NCBI GenBank assembly: GCA_024345305.1
Contig: BRON01000003.1
Coordinates: 1,612,001 to 1,676,000 of the forward strand
From: Mrakia gelida
Lineage: Eukaryota; Basidiomycota; Tremellomycetes; Cystofilobasidiales; Mrakiaceae
Length of the DNA stretch: 64,000 bases
Reading direction: 5' to 3'
The stretch's first letter is position 1, and the number at the start of each line of letters is the position of its first letter. The position numbers and the translations under genes are program-made. Below, one piece after another: positions 54,053-64,000 of the stretch. The notes under the pieces are model-generated. The model was not told where the DNA came from. It was given only the letters and a program-made list of their open reading frames with translations, and made no database searches.

Positions 54053-57000
54053 CATGGACGAGAGTTTCCTCCCGTGGACCGTCTTCAAAGGGATCGGAGT
54101 CTTCATAGGCCCTTTCTCTCTTCATGACCGAGTCGAGATAGAGGAAACCCTTCGTGTGAGTCCTTTCAGCCCTTCTCTTACTGCTTGGGACCGGGTCCTG
54201 ACGACCTCTCCTTCTTCTCCTTCCTTTCGATAGCTGAAGGGAGCCCATGTCTTCGATACGGCTCACCCGAAGAGCTCACAGGTCGTCATCTCACCACCCA
54301 GTTCAGCTTACGAATTCCTCCAGCTCAACCAGCCCAAGCCATCAAATCAAGCAGGGAGCTCAACGGGAGGAGGGAGGGCGTCGGGAGCGAGGGTCGTCGT
54401 GAGGAGAGCCTGGATCGAGGCTTGTGTAGCAGCAGATCCTGACGAGGCTCCTTTGGTGGAGAGACACAGCTGGGGAGGGTGTGCATATCCGGAGGGTTAC
54501 ACCGCCGAGGAGGGGATGCTGGAGGAAAAGAGAGAGCTCGAGGAAGCCGAGTGAGTCCTCCCTCTCCTCGCCTTTCGTTCTTTCTCTCGCCTCGATTGAA
54601 CTAACGAAACACTTGACTGGACACAGACTGGCTGCAACCAAATCTAGGTCGACTCCGGCGTTCCCAGAGGTACTCGCCAAGATGCAGTCCGCTCCTGGTC
54701 GGAAGGGGAAGGGGAAACAGAGGGAGAGGGAGAGGGACGTGGTCGTCGAAGTGTTCGTCGTTCAACATCCGTTCGCCAACCTCGACTGAAGAATCCTCAC
54801 TGATTGAGCCTCGTCCTTCGTGCTCTCTTTTCGAGCAGCTCGGTACCTGTTGTCAAGAAGAAGTCAAGGAAGAAGCCCTTACCTCCTCCCTCGCCTCCGA
54901 TGTCAGTCCTGGACGTCGTTTGCCTTCGCCTCCTGCTCGCGTCTACTGTTGTTGAGCTGACCATCTTTCCCGCGTCCGTTTCTCTCTTTCTCCTAGTTCA
55001 TCGGCACCACGGCCTTCTCCTTCGCCTCCCGACTTCTGGATATCCCCACCTCTTCCTTCTGCTCTTCCTCGTTCGTTCTACTCTCTCCGACCTTGCTCAC
55101 CGCCTCGCGTGTCGCTGACCTCGCTCCTCGTCCTCATTCCGTCGAGCAGCTTCTCCACCTCAACCCGTCCTCTCGAAACAACGATTCTACTTCACGGTCA
55201 CCTTCACAGCCAAACCTTTCCTTCTTGGAGGACTTCGACGACGAGGAGCCTCAGAAACTGGATCGCGAGGAGGCCGTCGTTGCTTTGATCGTGGCGAAGG
55301 AGAAAGTCGCGTCGATTCCGTGAGCTCGTCTCGCTCTTTTCTCTCGTCTCCCCTTATTTGGCGCTCTAACATCTTTTCTCGTTTCGTCCATCAGCCCTCC
55401 TAAGAGCTCGATCCAACCAGCACCGAACGCTCCTCCTCCGCCTCCTCCACCAAAGGTCGTCGTCAGGCTTGTCGAAGGATCGCCTCTCACTACAACCTCC
55501 AGCCTCGAGCAGATCGGATCCTCTCGTCCTGTCTCTCGGGCGGTTCCCAAGCTCACGCTCAACTTCAAGAAGAAGGTTCCTCCACCACCGATCGTTTCCG
55601 TCGTTCCTACACCTCCTCCCGTCGTCGTCGACCCACCTTCTCCTACGATCCAACTGCCGCCACCGGAGGTCCTCGCGGATATCCTCTAGTCAGTCCTTGC
55701 GTTGCTCCTTCCTCCAAAACGTTTTGAACGCAAGACCAAGTACTGACGCGATGCTCTTCGACTGCAGCTCTGCTTCCAGGTCGACTCCCTCGGACCATCA
55801 CCTCCCTCCTCCTCCTCCTCCGATCCAGATCCCTCCATCAGAGGTCCTCGCCAACATAGTAGCGTCGGTGATTGGGTCAGTTCTCTTCCGTTGACGCCGA
55901 AGGCGAGACCGAGTACTGATCCGCTCTCCTTCGCGTCTGCAGCTCTTCGTCGACTCCTTCGGAAACTCGCTTCCCTCCTCCCAACTTCCAACATCCCAAC
56001 TTCTTCCCTCCCAACTTCCATTCTCAGCCTCGTCCGCCACCACCTCTACCTCCTCCGTTCGACCTTGCATCTCAGGATCATCACTACAGCCAGTACCAAC
56101 CTCAACAGCAGCACTACCACCGACAGCACGAGAACGGCCAACGATCGCCTCCCCAACCCTCCCTCGCGATCAAGCACCCCTCCCGCCTCCTACACCCTCA
56201 TCCCCACCAGCATCCTTTCAAGAACTACACCACACCGCGAATGGTTCAGCCGCATCCCGAGTCCCACCCTGTTCCTAATCTCGATCAGCGCTCCCCAACA
56301 AACGTCCAACCTCCTCTCCCTCCTCCCCCGCCCGACAAGTCACCTCTCGACGCCTCTCCTCTCACCACCAACGCCTACGTCAATTTTATGAGCTCCGGGT
56401 TCTTCAAGAATCTCGCCAAAACGAGACTCCCCGCTACACCGTCGGAGAAGTCGAGCTCAGCGATGAGCGTCGATGGAGAGTCGTCGGAGGGAAGCGTGAT
56501 GCTGGGAGAAGGCGCCTGTGGAGAGCACCTGGGGTGCGAGGATCGGAAGGGAGGAGACAGTAGCCGAGCATGTTCGAGAACTCCTGGTATGGAAGAGGGA
56601 TCGGCTGAGGGCGAGGAGGACGGAGCAGGCGATGTGGAAGACTACGAGAAGTGGATTTTGGAGAATCCGCCGAAGGTAGAGGTTGTCGAAGTTGAGGTCG
56701 AGGAGACGGAGGAGTATATGGATCTCGAAGAAGAGGAGGAGGAGGGAGAAAGGGCAGGCTTGGGAGAGGCGAGAGAGTCGGTTGTGAAGCAGGAGGGTGC
56801 TCGAGATGTCGAGAGGGAGATGCCTTTCGGGAAATCTCGTGAGTCTCGTCGTCTCTTCGTTTCTCCCTCATCTCTGAGCTAACGAACGTTTTTTCCCTCA
56901 TCTTTTCGTGCAGATCAACTCTCTCTGAGTAATTCAACCCCTCTCGGTCCTCGCATCCGTATCCCTCCCATCGTCGCGTCTCATCTTCGCGAGACGAACA

Positions 57001-59319
57001 CGAACGAGTCCACCCTCCTCTTCCCCGGTCTGCGTTCATCGGAGATGAAGATGGAGATGGTGGATGATGGGATGAGTGACGAGGATATGGATATAGACGA
57101 TGACGATGAGGGCAACGAGGAGACGAAAAGCATGGGTGAGTCGCGTCGAGCTGGTTTCTTTCTTTCGCTTCGACTCTTGACTGACCGTGTTCCGTCTCGA
57201 CAGCTTCCACCAAGCTCGACCATCTTCCTTTTCCGCCACCTCCTGCTCTTGAAGAAGCACCGCCCCCACCTCCGCCTCCGCCATCTCGAGAGTCGATCTG
57301 GGCGAGAGTCCTCCAGCAGCAGCAGGGAGGTCCTGGAGGATCTCAAGGACGAACCGAACCTCGTCCAGCAGCAGTCGCATCGAACTCGACGAGGAGGATC
57401 CCAACCAACTACGAGCGAGTGAAGCCGTCGAACTACGAACGAGCACCGCCACCTGGATCACCACCTCCTCTGCCAGCGCGTCCTCCAGGTCCTCCTCCTT
57501 CCAAACGGCCGTCTTCTCTCCTCGGACCGACCATCAACTCGATCCCACCTCCTCCCATCAAACCACCTCCTCTCCTCGGACCAACGGTTCAATCCATCTC
57601 GCCTCTTCCCACCTCAACTCCTCCTCTCCTTCCTCCTTCGACACTCCATCCTCCTCTTCCCCTCGCGGGACCAACCCTCAACAGGATAGATCCTCTTCCT
57701 CTCCTCCCCCCTCCTTCCCTCGCCGGATCCAATCGCGTCCTTCTTCCAGCTCATAAGAAGCTTTCGCTACCGGCTTCGCTACATCCGAAACCACAGCCTC
57801 TCCCACTCGTCGCAGACGTGGTCAACCCTCCCAACGTCGTCGCTCCTCTCCGTCCAGCTCAACAGCAGCAGCAATCGAGGAGGAAGGGCGACTTCTGGCG
57901 TGCGTCGGACTCGGAAGGAGAGGACGACCCACCGAGGAGGTATCGAAGAGGTCGAAGCCGCTCGAGATCGTCGTCAAGCTCGGAGGATTGGAGGTCGTCG
58001 CGTCGACGAAGAGATTCGAGGGAAAGGGAATCGTCTCGAGGTCGGACTCGGAGCAGAAGCAGGAGTAGGAGCGAGAGTCAAAGTTCGAGTCGTAGAAGAA
58101 GCCGATCAAACTCCTCGACGAGGTCAGGATCGGGGACGGCGAGGGGAGGGAGACGTTCGAGATCGCCTTTGAGCGAGAGGGAGGGACGAGCAGGACGCGT
58201 GCCTCTCGTCAACGACGCCGCTCAAGCTACGACTCTGAGGACCCGGAGGATGACTCGAGGGAATCTCGGTATCGACGAGGAAGGTGTCGAACCCGCTCCA
58301 GGTCTCGGTCTCCGTCGGTTGACTCGCTCGGTCGTCGTCGTCGTCGGTTCAGGTCCTCCTCCTCCCGCTCGTCGCAACGAACCAAATCAAGCGGTCCTCC
58401 TCCCAGGAGTCCTCGGATCCGATCTTCATCGACAACCATGCCGGAGCCCGTCCCCTTCAAAGGCGAACTCCCGGAGGATCTTCGTCGAGAGAGGACGCTG
58501 GAGGAGTGGCTCGAATGGGAGGAGGAGGAGCGAAGGAAAAATCTAGACGCGGCCTATCTTCCTCCGGTCCCTCTCTCCACGGAACATGGTCGAGGAGGAG
58601 GATTGACGAAGGGAGTATACGAGAGAGGGGCTGAAGGTGGATTTCAGACGAAGGAACCGGACGAGAGGAAGTCGTCGGAGGAGAGGGAGCTTCGAGAACG
58701 ACGCGAAGCGGAGGAGGAATATCAAAGGATGTTTCTAGAGGACTCGCCACCACAACCACCCGGATTCTACTCCTCAGCTCCACCACACACTCGTCGACCC
58801 TCGGACGAAGAACCCCCAGCGCCCGTCGCCTTCGCTTCTCTTCCTCCTCGCCGTCTTCCTCCCTCGACGAGTCTCAGCCCAAGTCTCCCTCCCCCTCCCC
58901 CTCTTCTTCCTCGTCCTCAGCACCCATGGCCGCATCCTCCTCCTCTTCTCTTATACCCTTTACGTCCTCCTCCGATCCCATCTTCTCTCCCTCCTCCTCC
59001 TCCTTCGAACCACTGGAACCCTCCTCCTCAACACCATCACCCTTCGACTCTCCCTCCTCATCCCTTCCCTCGTCCCCCGTTCCTTGCCGACTTCGATCCA
59101 CCTCCCCACCTTAACAATCCCTACTCTTTCCCTCCGCCTTCAGGCCACTACGCTCCTCCGCCAGGTCCCTGGGAGCGAGGATGGAACGAGGCGGGAGGTC
59201 GACGCGTCGAGGAGGGTCACGAGCGGAGTTGGACGAGCGAAGGTCAGCCTCCTCCTGGATGGAGGGATGGAAGCGAGATGGGATGGGATGGGATCCGGAG
59301 GGGCTGGGCTGAGGAGTAG
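54053..59319 (+). CDS. BRCT-like, proline-rich, RS-domain protein
   Basis: I know no protein with this exact layout. It starts at 54053 (MDESFLPWTVFKGIGVFIGP). The first two exons form a BRCT-like domain: VFKGIGVFIGPFSLHDRVEI, KGAHVFDTAHPKSSQVVISP, then VVVRRAWIEACVAADP (the W-x(3)-C BRCT signature), followed by a Glu-rich helix and DVVVEVFVVQHP. Long Pro-rich exons follow, including a duplicated unit (IQLPPPEVLADIL / IQIPPSEVLANIV), His/Gln-rich sequence, an acidic region (MDLEEEEEEGERAG) and IPTNYERVKPSNYERAPPPG. A 71-base intron (58123-58193) restores frame inside an Arg-Ser domain (RGRSRSRSSSSSEDWRSSRR; later YRRGRCRTRSRSRSPSVDSL). The end reads VPFKGELPEDLRRERTLEEW, then a Pro-rich tail. 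Stop at 59317-59319. Exon borders at 54940-55150 are uncertain. RS and Pro-rich regions suggest RNA-processing contacts, BRCT a phosphoprotein partner; both are inference. Confidence 0.65.
55640..55950 (+). repeat. Tandem exon-intron duplication in the BRCT/RS gene
   Basis: Two successive exon ends (before the introns 55689-55766 and 55876-55942) encode IQLPPPEVLADIL and IQIPPSEVLANIV. The two exons after them start with CTCTGCTTCCAGGTCGACTC and CTCTTCGTCGACTCCTTC. The introns themselves share GACC-AGTACTGA near the branch site and end in CTGCAG. This shows a segmental duplication that includes intron sequence. Confidence 0.75.
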
Positions 59320-59918
59320 GGTCCTAGAGCCTCGAAGAGGGAGATGAAAGGAGGGTGGGACGGACGCGTCGATCGAGGAACTGGCCTTTCTTTTCATCTT
59401 CTCTCTAGCATTTTCACGTTTAACGATCACCTTACTTCCCTCTCAGTCTCACGATAGCTTATGACTCATGCACCCTTCTTCACGTTCTTCCTCCCAAACG
59501 AACAGAAAATTGCCTTCACGACTGCCCTCTCCCGTCGAACCCCTCTCTTTCACCCCCTCGCGAGCCCGTCGCTTCCTTCTCCTCCTCCTCCCAACGGCCA
59601 CACTGGAATGCTTTGATGCTCTCGTGGTTTCGGCAACCTGCTCTAGCTCCTGAAGAAGAAGAGATCGTTATCACCTGCCTGGACGAGAGCTTCGCGCCTC
59701 GCTCGCCATTGCGGATATCCGTAGCGTGAGTGCTTTTTGGGTTTTGGGGGAGCGAGCGAGAGCTGAGCTGACTCCAAACATCTACCCTTCCCTTCCCTCT
59801 CCTTCCTTCCCCTTCCCTCCCCCACTCCCCTTTTCTTTCTTTTCTCTTCACTCAACACCCTCGTTTCGACACCTTCGTTCCTTTTCTTTCGTTCGCTCGA
59901 CGTCGGCGCTCCTGATCA
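59320..59918. promoter_or_regulatory. Upstream region of the kinesin gene, with possible 5' exon and intron
   Basis: This 599-base stretch lies between the BRCT/RS gene and the kinesin ATG. It contains a possible upstream exon (59616-59725, beginning MLSWFRQPALAPEEEE) ending at a GTGAGT donor, then a CTGAC branch-like site at about 59768-59772. After that comes a CT-rich tract lacking any AG until CAG at 59926-59928, inside the kinesin's first codons. See the finding for this region. Confidence 0.45.
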
Positions 59919-62900
59919 ATGGCGATCAGCACTCGAACGACTCCCCTTCCCTCCCACACCTCCTCCTCCTCCTCTGCTTCTACGTCCTCCTTCACCACGA
60001 CGGACTCCTCCTCTCGACCTCCAACTCCCTCCACCCCTCGTCGTACGACGCCCGGAGGAGGATTCGTACCCCTCGCTTCAGGCAAGTTCCCTACGATGGC
60101 CAAGGACCCTTCAGCTTCAAGAACGGGAGGAGTTCGACCTCCTTCCCAACTCTCCTCCTTCGATTCAGCCTCAACGCCGGAAGTTCTCTCTGAGCTGAAC
60201 GGAGGATCATCCATCCGTCGAGTCGTTCAACGAAAGGAACTCGAAGGAGGAGAAACGTCCTGGAAACCAAGCCCTCAACCTCAACCTCTCCCTCTCACCT
60301 CTCTCACCTCGTCAACATCAGCCGCTCCTCCCCCTCCTCCCTCGTCCTTCTCCCTCAACCGATCTCAACAAACCCAACCCTCCTCCCATTCCACTCCAAC
60401 AGCCCCAACCTCAGGTCTTCGAGCTCCAACCCCTTCTTCAACTTCAAGACTCAAACCTCTCACCCTTCAACCCACCCGTCAAGCTCCTCCTTCAACCCCT
60501 TCCACCTCCACCTCCGACTCCTCCAACGGAGGGTTCTTCCCCAAATTCAAAGCCAAATTAACAGACTCCACCCGACCCAAGAAGAAGACTTTCTTAGGAG
60601 GAACCTCTGCCGCCACGCACGTCGTCACTCCAGCGAGGGCGTTCATCAGCCAGCCGAGGGAGAGCGAGGACGAAGGCGGACGGGAGGACTGGGATCTCGT
60701 CGAGGAAGAGCTGGAGGACGAGCAGGATGAGGAGTTCTGGAGTGGAGAGGGGAAAAGGGCGGAGAAGGAGAATGTTAAGGTTTCCATTCGGTGAGTTTTA
60801 TCCCATCTCATGTAACAAGAAGGAGAGGGAGGGAGGGTGGGAAGGGAAGGGGAGCGTGAGCTCGAGCGAGTGTTGACTGATCCCTTCCCTCCCTTCCCTC
60901 CCTTCCCCTTCCTTCTTTTTGACGCGTTTGTTTTTCACGTTTTAGAGTCCGCCCTCTCAACCCTTTATCCGTCAACGACCAAGCAGCCTGGGACACAACG
61001 AGCAACTCGCTCAAGATCATGGATGAGTTTCAGAAGAGGGGGGCGAAGGAGGAGTGGGTTTTTGGTGAGTCGGGTTCGAGCGAGCGTGGGGGATGGGTTT
61101 GGGTTGAGTTGGGTTTGGGGAAGGAAAGCAAGAGCTGATCGGGTTTGGTGATCTGGTTGGTGGGTTTAGATCACGTCGTTTCGGGATCGGACAACAAGGA
61201 GATCTACGAGACGGCTGCGAGGGATCATGTTCGGTGAGTTTGCTCTCCCTTTCCGTCCCGTCCCCGTTTGTTCGTTCGAGCGAGGCTGCACTGACTCGAC
61301 TTGGTGTGGATTAGGTCTGCAATGGAAGGGTTCAACGCCGTTGTGTTCGCTTATGGTCAGACTGCGTGAGTCTCGGTCGCGTCTCTCCCCTCCCTTCGCT
61401 CCCTCCCCTCGACTTCGCTGACCCACTCTTCCTTTCTCCCTCCCGCTTCGTCCTTCGTCGAACCAGATCCGGAAAGACATTCACCCTCACAGGAAGCAAG
61501 TCGGAACCTGGTGTGATTCCGAGAGCTATTGAGGTGAGTGAACGAGTTCGAGTGAACGAGAACGAAGATGAGAGAGCTCGAGCTGAACGCGTCTTTGGGG
61601 TTGGGTTTGGGTGTGGCAGGACGTCTTTTCGTTCATCAAGAAGAACAACAAGAGGGAGTTCTTGTTGAGGGCTTCGTATCTGGAGATTTACAACGAGGTT
61701 ATCAGTGAGTCGCGTCCGCTTTTCGAGACGAAACGAACGGAACCTGACGCGTCTGTTCCTTCTTCCTCTTCTCCCAACCTCCTCACTCACTTCTACCTCT
61801 CCCATAACCATCACCATCACCCTCTCCTCCCCTCCCATTCCTTTTCCATCTCCATCCCCGCTTCCCTCCCCTTCCCTAGAGGATCTCCTCAACCCCTCCA
61901 CCACCTCCGTCGAGATCCGCGGCTCCTCCTCCAACGACATCACCCTCCACCCCGTCCGAGAGGAAGTCGTCACCAACCCAGCTCAGGTTCGAGAGATCCT
62001 CGCGAGGGGAGAGGCTAGTCGGAGGACGGCTGTGACGGATTGGAACGAACGATCTTCGAGGAGTCATTCGGTTTTTAGGTGGGTCGCGTCGCTCTCCAGT
62101 TCGAGGGAGGGAAGAGCGGGAAGGAGCGAGCTAACAAAACCCCATACTGACTCCTCGCTTCCTTTTCTTGCCGCCAGACTCGTAATCGAATCCCGCGAGA
62201 AACCACCCGGAGGAGGAGGAGGTGAATGGGTCTCCGACGATCGCTCCCTCGGACTAGGAAGGACTCCCTCTACCAAGTCTCGCAACAACGCAGGGAAGGC
62301 AACTCGAACGTCCACGCTGAGTCTGATCGATCTGGCTGGATCGGAGAAGGCGACGAGCGATAAGGCTAGGTCCGCGGAGGGGAAGTACATCAATACCTCG
62401 CTTCTGGCGCTGAAGCAGGTGATTGCGACGATCGCGAAGAATGAGTCGAAGAAGGAGCAGTGAGTGTTTTGGGCTTGGGGCTGGGAGGGGAGGGGAAGAG
62501 GGGGGGAGGGGGAGGGGAAGAGGGAAAGAAGAGAGATGAGCTGACCTCGTCGCGTCGTTCTTTTCGTTTTGCTCGTCGATGTTGTCAGTGCTCATGTCGT
62601 ACGTCTCTCCTCGTCGTGTCGTCTGTTGAAGACGAGTCTTAGGTCACTGACCCTTGTGCTGTTTTGGTGCTCGCAGGCCTACCGAAACTCCAAACTCACT
62701 CGAATGCTCCAACCCTCCCTCTCGGGAGACTCGAAAGTCTCCGTCATCTGTACTCTCAACCCTTCAGCTCAGGCGTGAGTCGATTTTCTCCTTGCTTGCT
62801 GTTTCTTCCTCTCGTTTCTCGCTGACCTCCCCTCCCCTCTCTCCCTCCCTCCCTCCCACCACCCACCCACCACACCACCCCCGGCCCACCCCATCCACCC

Positions 62901-64000
62901 ACCCCTCCAGCCTCTCCGAAACCAACTCCACCCTCAACTTCGCCACAGGCCTCAAGCTCGTGCGACTCACCGCGACCAAGAAGGAAGTCATCGAGGATCC
63001 TCATGCGCTCATCCAGCAGTACCAGGTCGAGATCGCTCAGCTCAAGCAGCAGCTCCAGGAGAAGGAGGTGCCGAAAGATTCGTCGAGGAGGTTGTCGAGG
63101 AGGGAGGTTCGTCCCATTTCTTCCCTTGCCTTTCTTCTCTTTGGCTTCCTTTTCTCAAACAAGAGACTGACGAGCTTGATTCTCAACTCTGGTCCGGTTG
63201 GTTTGGGTCTTACAGGAGCAGAACATCTCGCAGGTTCGTTCTCGTTTCGATCCCTTGTCGCGTCGTCGAAACGAAAGGAACCGAAATTGACGCGTCTTTC
63301 CTTCGCTTTCGCAGTACCGAGATCGAATTCGAGATCTCTCGAGTCTGATCTTGACGAGTCAGACCGTCGAGGAGGAGGAAGATGAGGACGGTCCTGTTCG
63401 ACCTGTTAGCCCTACCAAGGTCGATTTCGAGTCGACTGGAATCGAGGTGAGTCGCTTCACCCTTCACCTCTCGTTTGCTTTGCTCGAACGCTCGAAGACT
63501 CGAACTTCCGCTGACGCCCTCTGTCTCGTTTGGCTCGTTCGTTGTTTGGTTCACAGCTCCGACGAGAACTCTTCTCGACCAAGATGAAGGTTGACGAGCA
63601 GGCTGTTACGATCGATCGACTTGAGGTTCGTCTTCTTTCGTCTCTCTTCTCGAACGAATTCTCGCTGATTTCTGACGTGGTCTTCTCGGTTTACAGGAAG
63701 CACTCCGGAACCGACCCACGATCGGAACCGACGCTCCAGAGTCAGAGAAGGACGCTCATATCCGAACGCTCGAGTCTCAACTCGCTCTCGCCAAGATTGT
63801 TCGTCTCGTCTCTCCTCCCTCCCTCCCTCCCTCTTCTCCTTTCCTTCCTTTCCGTCTTTGCTGACTCTTTCTTCCTTATGGGTTGGTCTGCTCAGATCAA
63901 CGAAGGCTACGAATCGAACCTTGGAGAACCTCTGAGGAAGGTCGCTGAGGACGTGGCGAAGGAGTGGAGGCCGAAGGTGGAGCTGTGGAAGCAGAGGGAG
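59919..64000 (+). CDS. Kinesin-7-type (CENP-E/Kip2-like) motor protein, 5' part
   Basis: This is a microtubule motor with an N-terminal motor domain after a long disordered Ser/Pro/Thr leader of about 290 residues. Motor motifs in order: ENVKVSIRVRPLNPLSVNDQ, VFDHVVSGSDNKEIYETAAR, FNAVVFAYGQTASGKT (P-loop, with an intron between GQTA and SGKT), PGVIPRAIEDVFSFIKKNNK, LLRASYLEIYNEVIEDLLNP, DWNERSSRSHSVFRLVIESR (switch I), TLSLIDLAGSEKA (switch II), YINTSLLALKQVIATIAK, YRNSKLTRMLQPSLSGDSKV and NSTLNFATGLKLV. The neck and coiled coil follow (YQVEIAQLKQQLQEKEV; LRRELFSTKMKVDEQAVTID). The TYxExYNE motif and the PGVIPRAI spacing fit kinesin-7. The gene continues past the right edge. The start is uncertain: an alternative spliced 5' exon may replace the first codons. 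Confidence 0.88.
62830..62910 (+). repeat. Homopyrimidine CCCT/CCCACC tract in a kinesin intron
   Basis: An unusually pure C-rich tract (CTCCCTCCCTCCCTCCCACC and onwards) fills most of the intron before the LSETNSTLNF exon. The intron ends CCTCCAG. The opposite strand has quadruplex-forming G-runs. Confidence 0.7.

Noticed and set aside
58190..58440. Frameshift in the RS domain of the BRCT/RS gene
   Set aside because: A 71-base intron with donor at 58123 and CAG acceptor at 58191-58193 restores the frame exactly, so no lesion is needed.
62500..62530. G-rich run as a mobile-element end
   Set aside because: It is simple intronic sequence in the kinesin gene with no inverted repeats or target duplication.

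Overview
The window is a gene-dense piece of a fungal nuclear genome. Genes are broken by many short introns (mostly about 55-100 bases) with GTGAGT, GTTCGT or GTACGT donors, a CTGAC branch site and CAG or TAG acceptors. Proteins with fungal orthologues (squalene epoxidase, Shr3, glycogen debranching enzyme, Cbp6, Ku70, fungal orthodox aquaporins) and moderately GC-rich, CT-biased sequence point to a basidiomycete, most likely a pucciniomycotine red-yeast-like lineage such as Microbotryomycetes. The lineage is inference. No rRNA, tRNA, CRISPR array or transposon was seen.

Layout: ERG1 5' part (-, 1-268); uncharacterised protein A (-, 842-2803); SHR3-like permease chaperone (+, 3050-4602); mitochondrial orphan C (-, 4929-6707); aquaporin 1 (-, 7314-9904); uncharacterised E (-, 10546-13194); aquaporin 2 with a premature stop (+, 13738-16377); large low-complexity nuclear-type protein G (-, 16967-21194); glycogen debranching enzyme GDB1 (+, 22481-29492); small secreted Cys-rich protein (+, 29664-30110); Cbp6-like complex III assembly factor (-, 30876-31504); uncharacterised K (+, 32067-34832); M50B-like membrane metalloprotease (-, 35214-37082); broken HpcH/HpaI aldolase (+, 37909-39445); cystathionine gamma-lyase (-, 39640-41430); PCID2/Thp1-like PCI protein (+, 41848-44113); Ser/Thr-rich single-pass surface protein (+, 44556-46668); M20 amidohydrolase (+, 47177-49686); Ku70 (-, 49883-53772); BRCT/proline-rich/RS protein (+, 54053-59319); kinesin-7-type motor, 5' part (+, 59919-64000, running off the edge).

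Most genes are unrelated housekeeping functions. The contextual links are two aquaporin paralogues flanking gene E, one intact and one broken, and Ku70 sharing a 280-base head-to-head promoter with a BRCT protein. The main points worth a second look are: the in-frame TGA in aquaporin 2; the TAG plus frameshift in the HpcH aldolase; a recurring ACGCGT element inside introns; a tandem exon-intron duplication inside the BRCT/RS gene; an in-frame, stop-free intron in the small secreted protein; and a possible alternative 5' exon of the kinesin.

Exon joins were made by eye from splice signals and reading-frame phase. Exact exon edges in the weakly conserved genes (A, C, E, G, the BRCT/RS gene) are provisional.
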